Numbered from the stretch's first letter, positions 9,695-18,460 are shown. The stretch: 64,000 nt of DNA from Pseudomonas sp. DTU_2021_1001937_2_SI_NGA_ILE_001 (GCF_032463525.1 NZ_CP135971.1:434001-498000); one strand, 5' to 3'. Program-made: numbers and translations. Notes: a model not told the origin generated them from the letters alone.

Positions 9695-9711
9695 AGTTAA
9701 TAGTATTAACT
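9695..9711. promoter_or_regulatory. Perfect inverted repeat in the divergent promoter region
   Basis: AGTTAAT-agt-ATTAACT is a perfect 7-base inverted repeat with a 3-base spacer. It lies between the divergent hydrolase and DUF3237 genes in a locally AT-rich patch. Its form and place fit a dimeric repressor or activator operator. No regulator gene is adjacent, so the protein that binds is unknown. Confidence 0.5.
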
Positions 9712-9760
9712 AAATGGTCGGTCAAGTTTTTCACTTACAACAATGAAATGGAGTTCCCTC

Positions 9761-10249
9761 ATGCGTCAGGTCCTTGCCATGTCCTTCCTGCTCCTGTCTG
9801 CCCCCCACGTGAATGCTGCCGAGGTCGCGCCGCCGCGCAGCGAACTGGTCTACGAGGCGATCGTCGATATCGCCCCTTCGGTGAGCCTCGGCCAGGGGCC
9901 GCTGGGTGAGCGGCGCATGGTGCCGATCACCGGGGGCGAGTTCCACGGTGCCGGGTTGTCGGGCAAGGTGCTGCCCGGCGGCGCAGACCGGCAGTTGATT
10001 CGCAGCGACGGCGTGCGCCAGCTGGATGCGATCTACGAGATGCAGACCGACGACGGGGTGATCATCAGCGTACGCAACGAGGTGCTGGTGCGCGGCGAAG
10101 GCGCGGATCGCTACGCCTTCTCGAAAATCACCTTGAACGCCCCCAGCGGGCGCTACGAGTGGCTTAACCAGTCGTTGTTCATCGGCACTCTGAGCAGTCT
10201 GCGCCCGGCCCGTAATGCGGTGTCGATCAAGGCCTGGCGGGTCTACTGA
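9761..10249 (+). CDS. DUF3237 domain protein, exported
   Basis: The 162-residue product has a signal peptide (MRQVLAMSFLLLSAPHVNA) followed by a single DUF3237 beta-barrel domain. Typical family stretches are the early LVYEAIVDI, the GGEFHGAGLSGKVLPGGAD block and the later DGVIISVRN. I start at 9761 because GGAG lies 7 bases upstream, while the earlier ATG at 9743 has no site. DUF3237 has no settled function. The divergent tannase-like gene and shared promoter region suggest a role in handling the same phenolic substrates in the periplasm. Confidence 0.85.
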   Translation: MRQVLAMSFLLLSAPHVNAAEVAPPRSELVYEAIVDIAPSVSLGQGPLGERRMVPITGGEFHGAGLSGKVLPGGADRQLIRSDGVRQLDAIYEMQTDDGVIISVRNEVLVRGEGADRYAFSKITLNAPSGRYEWLNQSLFIGTLSSLRPARNAVSIKAWRVY

Positions 10250-10303
10250 GCTCTCGGGTTTGCCATGAAAAGTGGCTGCGCGAGGCCCTGTTGCCCTGAC
10301 AAT

Positions 10304-10642
10304 TTAGTCGTCGCGGGTCAGCACTTCGAGCAGCTCGATCTCGAACGTCAGGTCCGAATGCGGCGGGATGCTGCCGACCTTGCGCTCGCCATAGCCCAGT
10401 GCTGCCGGCACGCGCAGTTTGCGCTTGCCGCCGACACGCATGCCCATCAGGCCCTGGTCCCAGCCTTTGATGACCCGACCGGTGCCGATCACGCACTGGA
10501 ACGGCTTGCCGCGCTCGAACGACGAGTCGAACACCGTGCCGTCGGCCAGCCATCCGGTGTACTGGGTGGTGATCAGGGCGCCCTTGACCACGGCTTTGCC
10601 GTCGCCAGGGTGCAGGTCGATGATTTCCAGGGTGTCGCTCAT
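10304..10642 (-). CDS. FKBP-type peptidyl-prolyl cis-trans isomerase
   Basis: The 112-residue protein is a lone FKBP domain without signal peptide, so it acts in the cytoplasm. It shows QYTGWLADGTVFDSS, the FQCVIGTGRVIKGWDQGL block with the pocket Trp, and the ending LRVPAALGYGER followed by LTFEIELLEV. It catalyses proline isomerisation and may act as a small chaperone. Length matches minimal FKBPs. It stands alone between a divergent-facing DUF3237 gene and the Lrp-type regulator. Confidence 0.93.
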   Translation of the reverse strand: MSDTLEIIDLHPGDGKAVVKGALITTQYTGWLADGTVFDSSFERGKPFQCVIGTGRVIKGWDQGLMGMRVGGKRKLRVPAALGYGERKVGSIPPHSDLTFEIELLEVLTRDD

Positions 10643-10715
10643 GGTTCGGCCCGTCGTGCAGGAAAAAGGGCGGGCTTTGTCGCAGGAAAGCGCCGGGTGC
10701 GCAAGCCCTGGCGGT

Positions 10716-11195
10716 TCAGGTCAGGTGGTCGAGCGGCACCGGGGTGTTGGCCTTCACCTCGCGGATCACCACCGACGAGCGAATCTCGCTGACCCCCGGC
10801 AGCTTGAAGATCACCTTGTGCAGGAAGTCGTCGTAGTGGGCGATGTCGGTGGTCAGCACCTTCATGATGTAGTCGGCCTGCCCGGTGGTGCTGTTGCACT
10901 CGATGATCGCCGGGCAATTGCGCACGGCCTCTTCGAAGGCTTCGACGACATTCTCGACGTGCTTGGAGAGGTTGACCTCGGCAAGCACGCAGTTGCCCAG
11001 GCCCACCTTCTGACGGTCGACTACTGCCGTGTAGCGTTTGATGTAGCCACTCTGCTCAAGCGACTTGAGGCGTTTCCAGGTGGGTGTCGAGGACAGGCCG
11101 ATACGTTCGGAGAGGTCCTGCACCGAGAGCCGCGCGTCGGCCTGCAGGGCGTCGAGAATGCGGGTGCTGTAGGAATCGAGGTGATCTTTCTTCAT
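10716..11195 (-). CDS. Lrp/AsnC-family transcriptional regulator (BkdR-like)
   Basis: The 159-residue protein begins MKKDHLDSYSTRILDALQ, the usual Lrp start, with helix-turn-helix DLSERIGLSSTPTWKRLKSL and a C-terminal RAM ligand domain (ECNSTTGQADYIMKV). The frame is open further upstream but the ATG at 11195 matches family length. Its position, divergent from a branched-chain-type 2-oxo acid dehydrogenase, parallels BkdR, the activator of the P. putida bkd operon. It probably controls that operon in response to an amino acid or keto acid. Whether it is the true BkdR or a paralogue cannot be settled here. Confidence 0.87.
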   Translation of the reverse strand: MKKDHLDSYSTRILDALQADARLSVQDLSERIGLSSTPTWKRLKSLEQSGYIKRYTAVVDRQKVGLGNCVLAEVNLSKHVENVVEAFEEAVRNCPAIIECNSTTGQADYIMKVLTTDIAHYDDFLHKVIFKLPGVSEIRSSVVIREVKANTPVPLDHLT

Positions 11196-11343
11196 TTGTT
11201 GTTGTTCTGAGAATGAGCCTTCTCGATTCTGGCCATAGCGCGGAAAAATAGAAAGCACATTCTCCGGGTCGGTCCCTACGATTTGCACAAAGGATTGCGC
11301 GCCATCGGCGCCGCACCGCTCAACCGTAGAGGACAACAACAAA

Positions 11344-13431
11344 ATGACGGTGATACAGCCCAAGCCTGCCCTGACCACGCCTGCCGACCTGGGCGCGGTT
11401 GCCTGCGACTGGCGCCGCGTGGCCTACCTGCTGCTGGTTTCGCGCCAGCTCGATGAGCTTGAAGAGCGCACCCTGGTGCCGGAGAAGAAGGTGCTGTACC
11501 AGTTCTCTGCGCGTGGCCACGACATGGCGCAGATTCTTCTTGGCCTGCAACTCGACGACTCCCACGACGCGGCCTGCGGCTATTACCGCTCGCGGCCGCT
11601 GCTGCTGGCCCTCGGTGTCGACCTGGCCGATGCGCTGGGTTCTTCCATGGCCCGTGCCGGTGGCTACTCGGATGGCCGCGACATCGGCGTGGTGTTCAAC
11701 TACCCCAACCCCGGTGGCGTAGCGGCCTTGCCGATGTGCGGCGGCGTCGGCGCGCAATACACGCCCACCGCTGGCTGGGCCCAGGCCATCGAGTACCGGG
11801 TCAAGGTGATGGGTGAACACCAGCGTTCGCGGGCCATCAGCGTGGTGCTAGGTGGTGACGGTTCGGTGGCGACCAACGGTTTCTGGTCGGCGCTGACCAT
11901 CGCCACCACCCAGCAGTTGCCGATGCTGTTCTATATCGAAGACAACGGCTTCGGCATTTCCACCCCCTCCACCCTGCAGACCCCCGGCGCCGACATCGCT
12001 CGGAACCTGGCCAGCTTCCAGGGCCTGCACGTGATTTCCGGCGACGGCTGCGATCCGCAGCAGAGCGCGGCACTGATCGCCGATGCGGTGGCGCATGTGC
12101 GTGACCGCCAGGGGCCCTGCCTGCTGCGCCTTACCGTGCCGCGTCTGCAAGGTCACAGCTTCCAGGATACCCAGGCCTACAAGTCGCCCGAACAGGTGGA
12201 GGAGGAATGGCGCCGCGACCCGCTGCCGCGCCTGCGCGATTACCTGGTGCCGGCGCAACTGAGTGAAAGCGAATGGCTGGACCTCGAACAACAGGCCGCC
12301 GCTGCGGTGCGCCAGGCCCGTGAGCAGGCCGAGGCACGCCCGCTCAGCGATCCGCTGCGGGTCGCCGACAACGTGTTTTTCGAAGGCAGCCTGCAATTGC
12401 GCGGCGGGCAGTGGAGCGAAGGCTACACAGCCCCGACCGGCAGCGAGCAGGCCCGGCCTGAAGGGCCGCGGCTGAACATGGTGGCGGCGATTCGCCGGAC
12501 CCTCGACCACGAGCTGGCCAGCAACCCGCGCGTGGTGGTGTTCGGCGAAGACGTCGGCCCCAAGGGTGGCGTACACGCGGTGACCCTGGGTTTGCAGGAC
12601 AAGTACGGCAGCGAGCGGGTGTTCGATACCAGCCTGTCGGAAGAGGGCATCATCGGCCGCGCCGTGGGCATGGCCCTGTGCGGGCTGATGCCAGTGCCGG
12701 AAATCCAGTTCCGCAAGTACGCCGACCCGGCCGTGGAACAGATCAACGACTGCGGCACCATGCGCTGGCGTACCAACAACCGCTTCGCTGCGCCCATGGT
12801 GGTGCGTATTCCGGGTGGCTTCTTCAAGTGCGGCGACCCCTGGCACAGCCAGACCAACGAGGTGCAGTTCGTCCATTCGCCGGGCTGGAAGGTCGCCGTG
12901 CCGTCCAATGCCGAAGACGCCGTGGGCCTGCTGCGTACCGCGCTGCGCGGCAATGACCCGGTGATCTTCTTCGAGCACCGCGCCATGCTCGACGCCGCCA
13001 GTGCGCGGCGCAGTTACCCCGGTGACGACTATGTGCTGCCGTTCGGCAAGGCGCGCCGGGTGACCGAAGGCAACGACCTGACCGTGGTGACCTGGGGCGC
13101 CATGGTCGAGCGTTGCGAACAGGCGGCTGAAGGCCGTTCGGTGGAAGTGCTCGACCTGCGCACGCTGATGCCTTGGGACCGCGAAGCCGTGCTGGCCTCG
13201 GTGGCCAGGACCCACCGTTGCCTTGTTGTTCACGAAGACCTGGAAACCGCCGGTTTCGGCGCTGAGATCCTCGCCGTGGTCGCCGAACAGGCGTTCATGG
13301 AGCTGGACGCCCCGGTGGCGCGCCTGACCATGCCGGACATTCCCAGCCCGCACCATCCGCTGCTGATGGAACATGCCTTGCCGTCGGTGGAGCGCATTCG
13401 GGCCAAGATCGACGAAATGGTGGGGTTCTGA
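11344..13431 (+). CDS. 2-oxo acid dehydrogenase E1 component, alpha and beta subunits fused
   Basis: The 695-residue protein joins an E1-alpha domain (about 1-340) to an E1-beta domain (about 379-695). The thiamine diphosphate motif runs from GDGSVATNGFW (from residue 170) to the IEDNGFG segment. The beta half shows VVFGEDVGPKGGVHAVTLGL, DTSLSEEGIIGRAVG and a VVHEDLETAGFGAEI ending. It decarboxylates a 2-oxo acid and passes the acyl group to lipoyl E2. The alpha segment around residue 80 reads YYRSRPLLLALG, unlike the usual RxH motif of branched-chain E1, so the substrate is uncertain. AGAGGA precedes the ATG. E2 starts 1 base after the stop codon. Confidence 0.88.
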   Translation: MTVIQPKPALTTPADLGAVACDWRRVAYLLLVSRQLDELEERTLVPEKKVLYQFSARGHDMAQILLGLQLDDSHDAACGYYRSRPLLLALGVDLADALGSSMARAGGYSDGRDIGVVFNYPNPGGVAALPMCGGVGAQYTPTAGWAQAIEYRVKVMGEHQRSRAISVVLGGDGSVATNGFWSALTIATTQQLPMLFYIEDNGFGISTPSTLQTPGADIARNLASFQGLHVISGDGCDPQQSAALIADAVAHVRDRQGPCLLRLTVPRLQGHSFQDTQAYKSPEQVEEEWRRDPLPRLRDYLVPAQLSESEWLDLEQQAAAAVRQAREQAEARPLSDPLRVADNVFFEGSLQLRGGQWSEGYTAPTGSEQARPEGPRLNMVAAIRRTLDHELASNPRVVVFGEDVGPKGGVHAVTLGLQDKYGSERVFDTSLSEEGIIGRAVGMALCGLMPVPEIQFRKYADPAVEQINDCGTMRWRTNNRFAAPMVVRIPGGFFKCGDPWHSQTNEVQFVHSPGWKVAVPSNAEDAVGLLRTALRGNDPVIFFEHRAMLDAASARRSYPGDDYVLPFGKARRVTEGNDLTVVTWGAMVERCEQAAEGRSVEVLDLRTLMPWDREAVLASVARTHRCLVVHEDLETAGFGAEILAVVAEQAFMELDAPVARLTMPDIPSPHHPLLMEHALPSVERIRAKIDEMVGF

Positions 13432-13432
13432 G

Positions 13433-14677
13433 ATGAATGACATGACCATCGCCACACAAGCACAGGACATCGTCGCGCCGTTGCAGCAAGAGGGCACCAA
13501 GGCCGTGCTGCGCACCTGGCTGAAACAGCCGGGTGAGCCGGTACGCCGTGAAGAGCCGGTGCTGGAATTGGAAACCGACAAGGTCGTGGTGGAAGTCTGC
13601 GCGCCCTGCGACGGCCTGCTGCAGGTGGTCCTGCAAGAGGGGCAGGACGCCGCGCCCGGAGCCGTGCTCGGGCGTGTCAGTGTCGCCGGTGAAGCACCGC
13701 TGGCGGTGCCCGCGCCCACCGCAGACAAGCCTCGACAATGCAGTGCGGCGAGCGAGGCGAACGAAGAGGTTCGTGCGCGACTGTCGCCAGCGGTACGCCG
13801 GTTGATCGCCGAACATGACCTGCACCTGGACGACCTCGAAGGGTTGGGCACTGGCCGCGACGGGCGTCTGACTCGTGAAGACGTGGTGCGTTTTCTCGAA
13901 CGCCAGCCGCCCGCCACGCCGCCGTCGCCGGCCCAGCCTGGCGTAGCGCCAGCGGCCAGCGAGGCATCAACGGCGCCACGGGTCGCCGAGCGTATTGCGC
14001 ACACGGCGATGCGCCGACGCATCGCCGAGCACATGCAGCGCTCGGTCACGGTAGCGCCGCATGTCACGGCGGTCTTCGAGCTGGACTGCACGGCGCTCAT
14101 CGCCCATCGCCAGCGCCACAAGGAAAGCTTCGCCGCCCAGGGGGTCAACCTCACGTACACCGCCTATTTCGTCGCGGCAGCGGTGCAGGCCATGCAGGCG
14201 GCGCCGGCGGTCAACAGCCGCTGGCACGAAGACGCCCTGGAAGTGTTCAGCGACGTGAACATCGGCGTGGGTGCCGCGCTGGGCGACCAGGGCCTGATCG
14301 TCCCGGTCATCCACCGCGCCCAGGAGCTGTCGCTGCTGGGCATCGCCAGCCGCTTGCAGAGCCTCACCGAGGCTGCCCGTAACGGCAAGCTGAAGCCGGC
14401 GGACGTGCAGGGCGGCACCTTCACCATTTCCAACCATGGCGTGTCCGGTTCGCTGCTGGCCAGCCCGGTGATCATCAATCAGCCGCAGTCGGCGATTCTC
14501 GGTATCGGGGCGCTGGAAAAGCGTGTAGTGGTTCGCGAAATAGACGGCGTGGACAGCTTCCAGGCACGCACCATGGCCTATGTGTCACTGACCATCGACC
14601 ACCGCGTGCTCGACGGCAGCCAGACCAACGCCTGGCTCAAGCGCTTCGTCGAGGTGCTGCAAAGCTGGCCGGCCTGA
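13433..14677 (+). CDS. Dihydrolipoamide acyltransferase (E2 component)
   Basis: The 414-residue protein has all E2 parts in order. A lipoyl domain comes first, with the lipoylated Lys in LELETDKVVVEV (about residue 45). Then comes a peripheral subunit-binding domain (RLSPAVRRLIAEHDL to GRLTREDV, about 105-150), a Pro/Ala-rich linker, and the catalytic core ending in DHRVLDGSQ with the active His and Asp. It transfers the acyl group to CoA. The ATG at 13433 follows the E1 stop by 1 base, so translation is probably coupled. No E3 gene follows, so the complex must borrow a lipoamide dehydrogenase from elsewhere. Confidence 0.92.
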   Translation: MNDMTIATQAQDIVAPLQQEGTKAVLRTWLKQPGEPVRREEPVLELETDKVVVEVCAPCDGLLQVVLQEGQDAAPGAVLGRVSVAGEAPLAVPAPTADKPRQCSAASEANEEVRARLSPAVRRLIAEHDLHLDDLEGLGTGRDGRLTREDVVRFLERQPPATPPSPAQPGVAPAASEASTAPRVAERIAHTAMRRRIAEHMQRSVTVAPHVTAVFELDCTALIAHRQRHKESFAAQGVNLTYTAYFVAAAVQAMQAAPAVNSRWHEDALEVFSDVNIGVGAALGDQGLIVPVIHRAQELSLLGIASRLQSLTEAARNGKLKPADVQGGTFTISNHGVSGSLLASPVIINQPQSAILGIGALEKRVVVREIDGVDSFQARTMAYVSLTIDHRVLDGSQTNAWLKRFVEVLQSWPA

Positions 14678-14714
14678 TTTTTTTACTGCGCCTGGCTAAT
14701 GAATGTCGAGCATG

Positions 14715-14764
14715 ATGGTCTGACTTGGGGTTTCTATCTCTAGCCATCAGGGAAGTCAGACCAT
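14715..14764 (+). promoter_or_regulatory. Inverted repeat covering the start codon of the next gene
   Basis: ATGGTCTGACTT (14715-14726) and AAGTCAGACCAT (14753-14764) form a perfect 12-base inverted repeat with a 26-base loop. The right arm ends inside the ATG at 14763 and abuts the GGAAG ribosome site. In RNA it would hide the start. In DNA it could be an operator. Confidence 0.55.
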
Positions 14765-15689
14765 GCAAGCCGACCCGACCTTGACCACCGCCTGGGATCT
14801 CTTGCGCGATCCCCAGGCGCCCCTTCCGACCACCGAGCGTGGTGCCGCCTGGGCCGGCGGCTGGAGCCTGGGCCTGCCGCCGGGCATCAGCACCGCCCAG
14901 TGGCCCCTGAGCCCGCTGCACGGCTACCCGATGCGCCACGCCTTCACCCTGCATGTACCGTCCGAGTATCGCGGTCAGGGCCAGGAATACGTGGCATTCA
15001 GCCTGTTCGTCGACGATCAGTTCGAGGAACTGTCGAGCAGCGATGCGGTGGAGGCGTTCTTCGCCGAGCCGCTGACCGAGCAGCGCCCGGCGGACGCCAG
15101 TCTGCTGCCGTTCTGGGAGCATCGGCGGGCTCGCCACCCCATGCAGTTCGACATGCAGGACATTCTCGGCACCCACTATGCGGTGATCTGGCTGACCCAG
15201 GCGGCCTTCGAGGGCGCGCTGGCCGAGCCGCCGCAACTGGAGGGCAATCCGCTGTTGGGCGACGCGCCCCGCTGGTTGCACGCCAGCTACGTGGACTACC
15301 TACCGTATGACAAGGTCCGCAACCCCGGCCAGGAGGCCTTCGAATGGCTGCCGGCCAACGGTCGCGCCGCCGGCCTGGACACTGCCTTTCCGATTCGCGC
15401 CCAGCGCCGCGAAGACGACCCCAACGTCGGCAAGCCGCCGCGCGAGTGGGAAGATGAATGCCAGGAAAGCGGCTACATACCGGCGTTCAGCGATGAAGGC
15501 GTGGCGCTCAACCTGGAACGCTTCCACGCGCACAACCACCTGGGCGGCACCATGATTCCGGTCCAGGGCTACCCGGAGTTCGGCCCGCGCTACCTGGAGT
15601 TCGAAGAGGACTTCGGCGGTTTCAATTTCGGCGGTGGCAATGGTCAGGTCGACCTGGTGAAGATGGAACTGGACTGGGCCTGCGGCTAA
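14763..15689 (+). CDS. Hypothetical protein, possibly DUF1963/YwqG-like
   Basis: This 308-residue cytosolic protein is acidic and rich in Trp, Pro and aromatic residues. I do not recognise a firm family. The C-terminal block (GGTMIPVQGYPEFGPRY, then EEDFGGFNFGGGNGQVDL) recalls the closing segment of DUF1963/YwqG proteins, but the match is from memory and weak. No signal peptide or membrane segment is seen. It is 85 bases after the E2 stop and could be read through, but the hairpin over its start suggests separate control. Confidence 0.7.
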   Translation: MQADPTLTTAWDLLRDPQAPLPTTERGAAWAGGWSLGLPPGISTAQWPLSPLHGYPMRHAFTLHVPSEYRGQGQEYVAFSLFVDDQFEELSSSDAVEAFFAEPLTEQRPADASLLPFWEHRRARHPMQFDMQDILGTHYAVIWLTQAAFEGALAEPPQLEGNPLLGDAPRWLHASYVDYLPYDKVRNPGQEAFEWLPANGRAAGLDTAFPIRAQRREDDPNVGKPPREWEDECQESGYIPAFSDEGVALNLERFHAHNHLGGTMIPVQGYPEFGPRYLEFEEDFGGFNFGGGNGQVDLVKMELDWACG

Positions 15690-15708
15690 GGCAGAGCCGG
15701 TCAGGTGG

Positions 15709-15739
15709 ACTGGCGGGGTTCTTCCCGAACCCCGCCAGT
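15709..15739. terminator. GC-rich hairpin between convergent genes
   Basis: ACTGGCGGGGTTC and GAACCCCGCCAGT make a perfect 13-base stem with loop TTCCC, located between the ends of the convergent hypothetical and lipoprotein genes. No T-tract follows on either strand, so it may stop transcription weakly or mainly protect the 3' ends. Confidence 0.6.
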
Positions 15740-15749
15740 GCCTGGCAGG

Positions 15750-16451
15750 TCAGTTGCCGAACATCAGCTTCTGCATTTTGGCCTGCGCCTGCTGCGCATT
15801 CTGGGCCTGGTTGTTGAGGTCCTGCAGCAAGCCGTTCAGTTCCTGCTGAACCTTCGGGTCCTTGACGGTAACCGTCGGGCCTTTCACATCGATCTGCTGC
15901 TCGTGTGCCTTGACGTAATCCGCGACTTTCAGGCCGCTGTCCAGGGTCGCGCCGATCTGCGGCAGCACCTGCATGAAGGTCTCGGCCGGCAGCGTGACGG
16001 TCTTGGCATAGGCCTTGTCGTAAACCGGTTTCAGGTCATCGGGCTGCTTGACCTGGGCGTGGGCGCTGTCAGCCTTGGCTTTCTGCTCCTTGAGCTGCAC
16101 GCCCATATCGTTGAGCCCGGTCTGCGCCGCCTTGATGTCATCGCGGCGTTCGAGCACATCGCTGAGCGAACGGATCGCGCCTTTCTGCAGCAGGCCGGAG
16201 AAGGGTTTCACGGTGCTGTCCATGGCGGCATTGAAGTCAGTGATCACCGCGTAGTCGCGGGTGTAGTCGCCAAATGACTTGGACTCCTCGGGGGTGAGCT
16301 TGGGCACCCTCAGTCCAGGCTTGTCGATGATGCGGGTCTGCAGGAACTGGCTGAAGGCCGCCCGCTGCTTGGGTTCATCGTTGCCGCAGCCGATCAGGAC
16401 CAGGGACAGGGCGAGGGCAAGCAGCCATTGGGGGCGAAACGAGACATTCAT
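15750..16451 (-). CDS. DUF3053 family lipoprotein
   Basis: The 233-residue protein starts with a lipoprotein signal peptide whose lipobox LIGC ends at about residue 22, followed by GNDEPKQRAAFSQFLQTRI, the hallmark of DUF3053 (E. coli YiaF-like) proteins. The rest is predicted helical with heptad character near the Gln-rich C-terminus (NNQAQNAQQAQAKMQKL). It should be anchored to the periplasmic face of a membrane. Function is unknown. It lies downstream of the AraC gene on the same strand with a hairpin in between. Confidence 0.88.
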   Translation of the reverse strand: MNVSFRPQWLLALALSLVLIGCGNDEPKQRAAFSQFLQTRIIDKPGLRVPKLTPEESKSFGDYTRDYAVITDFNAAMDSTVKPFSGLLQKGAIRSLSDVLERRDDIKAAQTGLNDMGVQLKEQKAKADSAHAQVKQPDDLKPVYDKAYAKTVTLPAETFMQVLPQIGATLDSGLKVADYVKAHEQQIDVKGPTVTVKDPKVQQELNGLLQDLNNQAQNAQQAQAKMQKLMFGN

Positions 16452-16512
16452 GTCGAGGGGGACTCCGGAAATTCACGAGGTGCCGGCAGGGCAGGCGTGC
16501 GCGGCATGAGGC

Positions 16513-16533
16513 AGCCAGGCGCTACGCCTGGCT
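16513..16533. terminator. Palindromic hairpin AGCCAGGCG-cta-CGCCTGGCT
   Basis: A perfect 9-base stem with a 3-base loop lies between the AraC gene and the downstream lipoprotein gene on the minus strand. No clear T-run follows. It could end the AraC transcript and separate the two genes. Confidence 0.5.
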
Positions 16534-16575
16534 CGCCGGATAGGACGCGGCCGCATGCAGGAGGTTCCATGGGCC

Positions 16576-17367
16576 TCAGCCCGAGAAGAAGTCGCCAGGG
16601 GTGACGCCGAAGTGCTCGCGAAATGCAGCAATGTAGGCCGAGGTGGACTGGTAGCCGAAGTTCAGCGCCACCTGAGTGACCCTGACCCCGCGCCCCAGCT
16701 CTTCGATGGAGCCGAGCAGGCGCAGGCGCTGGCGCCAGATACGGAACGACAGCCCCGTTTCGCGCAGCAGGATGCGCCGCAGGGTCTTTTCCGAGGCGCC
16801 CAGCTGGCAGCCCCATTCGGCCAGGGTACGGGCGTCGTCCGGGGTGTCCTGCAGCTGCCGGCACAGTTGCAGGGCGCGTGGGTCCTGCGGCAGCGGCAAC
16901 GACATGCTCACCTCGCGGGCGCGGCGCAGTTGGTCGACCAGTACCAGCGACAAGCGGCCTGCCTCACCCTGTTCGTCGTACTCGGTCTCCAGGGTACAGA
17001 ACTGCTTGATCAGTTCATGGGTAAGCGGGGTGATCTCGATGACCCGGCAATGGTCGTGCGGCGCGCCGAACAGCGTCGCATCCAGGTACAGGCTGCGCAT
17101 TTCGGTATTGGCGAAGCTGAACACCTCGTGCTCCATCTGCGCCGGGATCCACACCGCACGCTGTGGCGGCGCGACGAAGCTTTCACCGGGGGTGTGCACA
17201 TGCAGCACGCCGCGTATCGCGTAGGACAACTGTACCCAGGGGTGGTGGTGCATGCGCGTGCGCTCGGCCCGCGCCAACGACTCGCTGCGCGCATAGAGCG
17301 GGCGGGGCAGGGCGTCCAGTGGCGGGATGGGGCGCTCGTGGACGGCAGTTTGGCCGTTTATCGACAT
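16576..17367 (-). CDS. AraC-family transcriptional regulator
   Basis: The 263-residue protein has an N-terminal cupin-like sensor (HHHPWVQLSYAIRGVLHVHTPG with WIPAQMEHEV) and a C-terminal double helix-turn-helix (GASEKTLRRILLRETG, then VTQVALNFGYQSTSAYIAAFREHFG). This matches the short NimR/YdeE-like AraC group, often divergent from a transporter. Here it is divergent from an SBF-like transporter whose ATG is 82 bases away, so it probably regulates that gene. AGGG lies before its ATG. The effector is unknown. Confidence 0.9.
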   Translation of the reverse strand: MSINGQTAVHERPIPPLDALPRPLYARSESLARAERTRMHHHPWVQLSYAIRGVLHVHTPGESFVAPPQRAVWIPAQMEHEVFSFANTEMRSLYLDATLFGAPHDHCRVIEITPLTHELIKQFCTLETEYDEQGEAGRLSLVLVDQLRRAREVSMSLPLPQDPRALQLCRQLQDTPDDARTLAEWGCQLGASEKTLRRILLRETGLSFRIWRQRLRLLGSIEELGRGVRVTQVALNFGYQSTSAYIAAFREHFGVTPGDFFSG

Positions 17368-17449
17368 TTGTTGCCCTGATCGCGTTAGTCGGCAGAAGGG
17401 ATCAAGGCTAAGGTGTGCGGGCTATTCTGACAATACAGGACTCTCACCC

Positions 17450-18460
17450 ATGGCCCGTTCGCGTTTCTTGCCGGACAACTTCACCCTGACCCTGCTGGCG
17501 GTGGTCATCACCGCCACCTTCCTGCCTGCCCGTGGCCAGGTGGCCGTGGCGTTCGACTGGATCACCGACATCGCCATCGCCCTGCTGTTCTTCCTCCACG
17601 GCGCCAAACTGTCCCGTGAAGCCATCCTCGCCGGTGCCGGGCACTGGCGCCTGCACCTGCTGGTGTTCTGCTGCACCTTCGTCCTCTTCCCGCTGCTGGG
17701 GCTGGCCATGAAGCCGCTGCTGCTGCCACTGGTCGGCCAGGACCTGTACATGGGCTTCCTGTACCTGTGTGCGCTGCCGGCCACGGTACAGTCGGCGATC
17801 GCCTTCACCTCACTGGCGCGTGGCAACATTCCGGCGGCGATCTGCAGCGCCGCCGCATCCAGCCTGCTGGGCATCTTCCTGACCCCGCTGCTGGTGGCGT
17901 TCCTGATGGGCGTGCATGGCGATGGCGGCTCGACCCTGGAGGCGATCCGCAAGATCAGCCTGCAGCTGCTGGTACCCTTCATCGCCGGTCAGATCGCCCG
18001 GCGCTGGATCGGCGGCTGGGTAGGGCGCAACAAGAACTGGCTGAAGTATGTCGACCAGAGTTCGATCCTGCTGGTGGTCTACTCGGCGTTCAGTGCGGCA
18101 GTCATCGGTGGCCTGTGGCAGCAAGTGCCGCCGGTTACCCTGGCCTGGGTCGTGGTCGGCTGCATCGTGTTGCTGGCGGTGGCCCTGGGCATCACGGCGC
18201 TGCTGGGGCGGCTGCTGGGCTTCAACCAGGAAGATCGCATCACCATCCTGTTCTGTGGCTCGAAGAAGAGCCTGGCCACCGGCGTGCCCATGGCCCAGGT
18301 GCTGTTTGCCGGCAGCACCATCGGTCTGATCATTCTGCCGGTGATGCTGTTCCACCAGATCCAGCTGATGGTCTGCGCCGGTCTGGCCCAGCGCTACTCG
18401 CGCCGCCCGGAACCCCCGGTAGTTACCGAGCAGAAGGCCGAGCCGAGCACTGCGCGTTAG
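17450..18460 (+). CDS. Bile acid:sodium symporter family transporter (SBF-like)
   Basis: The 336-residue protein is an inner-membrane transporter with about ten hydrophobic segments. Family marks are ITDIAIALLFFLHGAKLS, the central ALPATVQSAIAFTSLARGN and the late CGSKKSLATGVPMAQVLF, all characteristic of the SBF_like (YfeH) branch. I start at the ATG at 17450, as upstream residues in the same frame overlap the divergent AraC promoter. The substrate is unknown. Members move organic anions with sodium. The divergent AraC gene is the likely regulator. Confidence 0.9.
   Translation: MARSRFLPDNFTLTLLAVVITATFLPARGQVAVAFDWITDIAIALLFFLHGAKLSREAILAGAGHWRLHLLVFCCTFVLFPLLGLAMKPLLLPLVGQDLYMGFLYLCALPATVQSAIAFTSLARGNIPAAICSAAASSLLGIFLTPLLVAFLMGVHGDGGSTLEAIRKISLQLLVPFIAGQIARRWIGGWVGRNKNWLKYVDQSSILLVVYSAFSAAVIGGLWQQVPPVTLAWVVVGCIVLLAVALGITALLGRLLGFNQEDRITILFCGSKKSLATGVPMAQVLFAGSTIGLIILPVMLFHQIQLMVCAGLAQRYSRRPEPPVVTEQKAEPSTAR

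Noticed and set aside
11848..14160. 770-codon minus-strand frame
   Set aside because: Antisense to the E1/E2 genes, whose motifs are clear. Typical shadow in GC-rich DNA.
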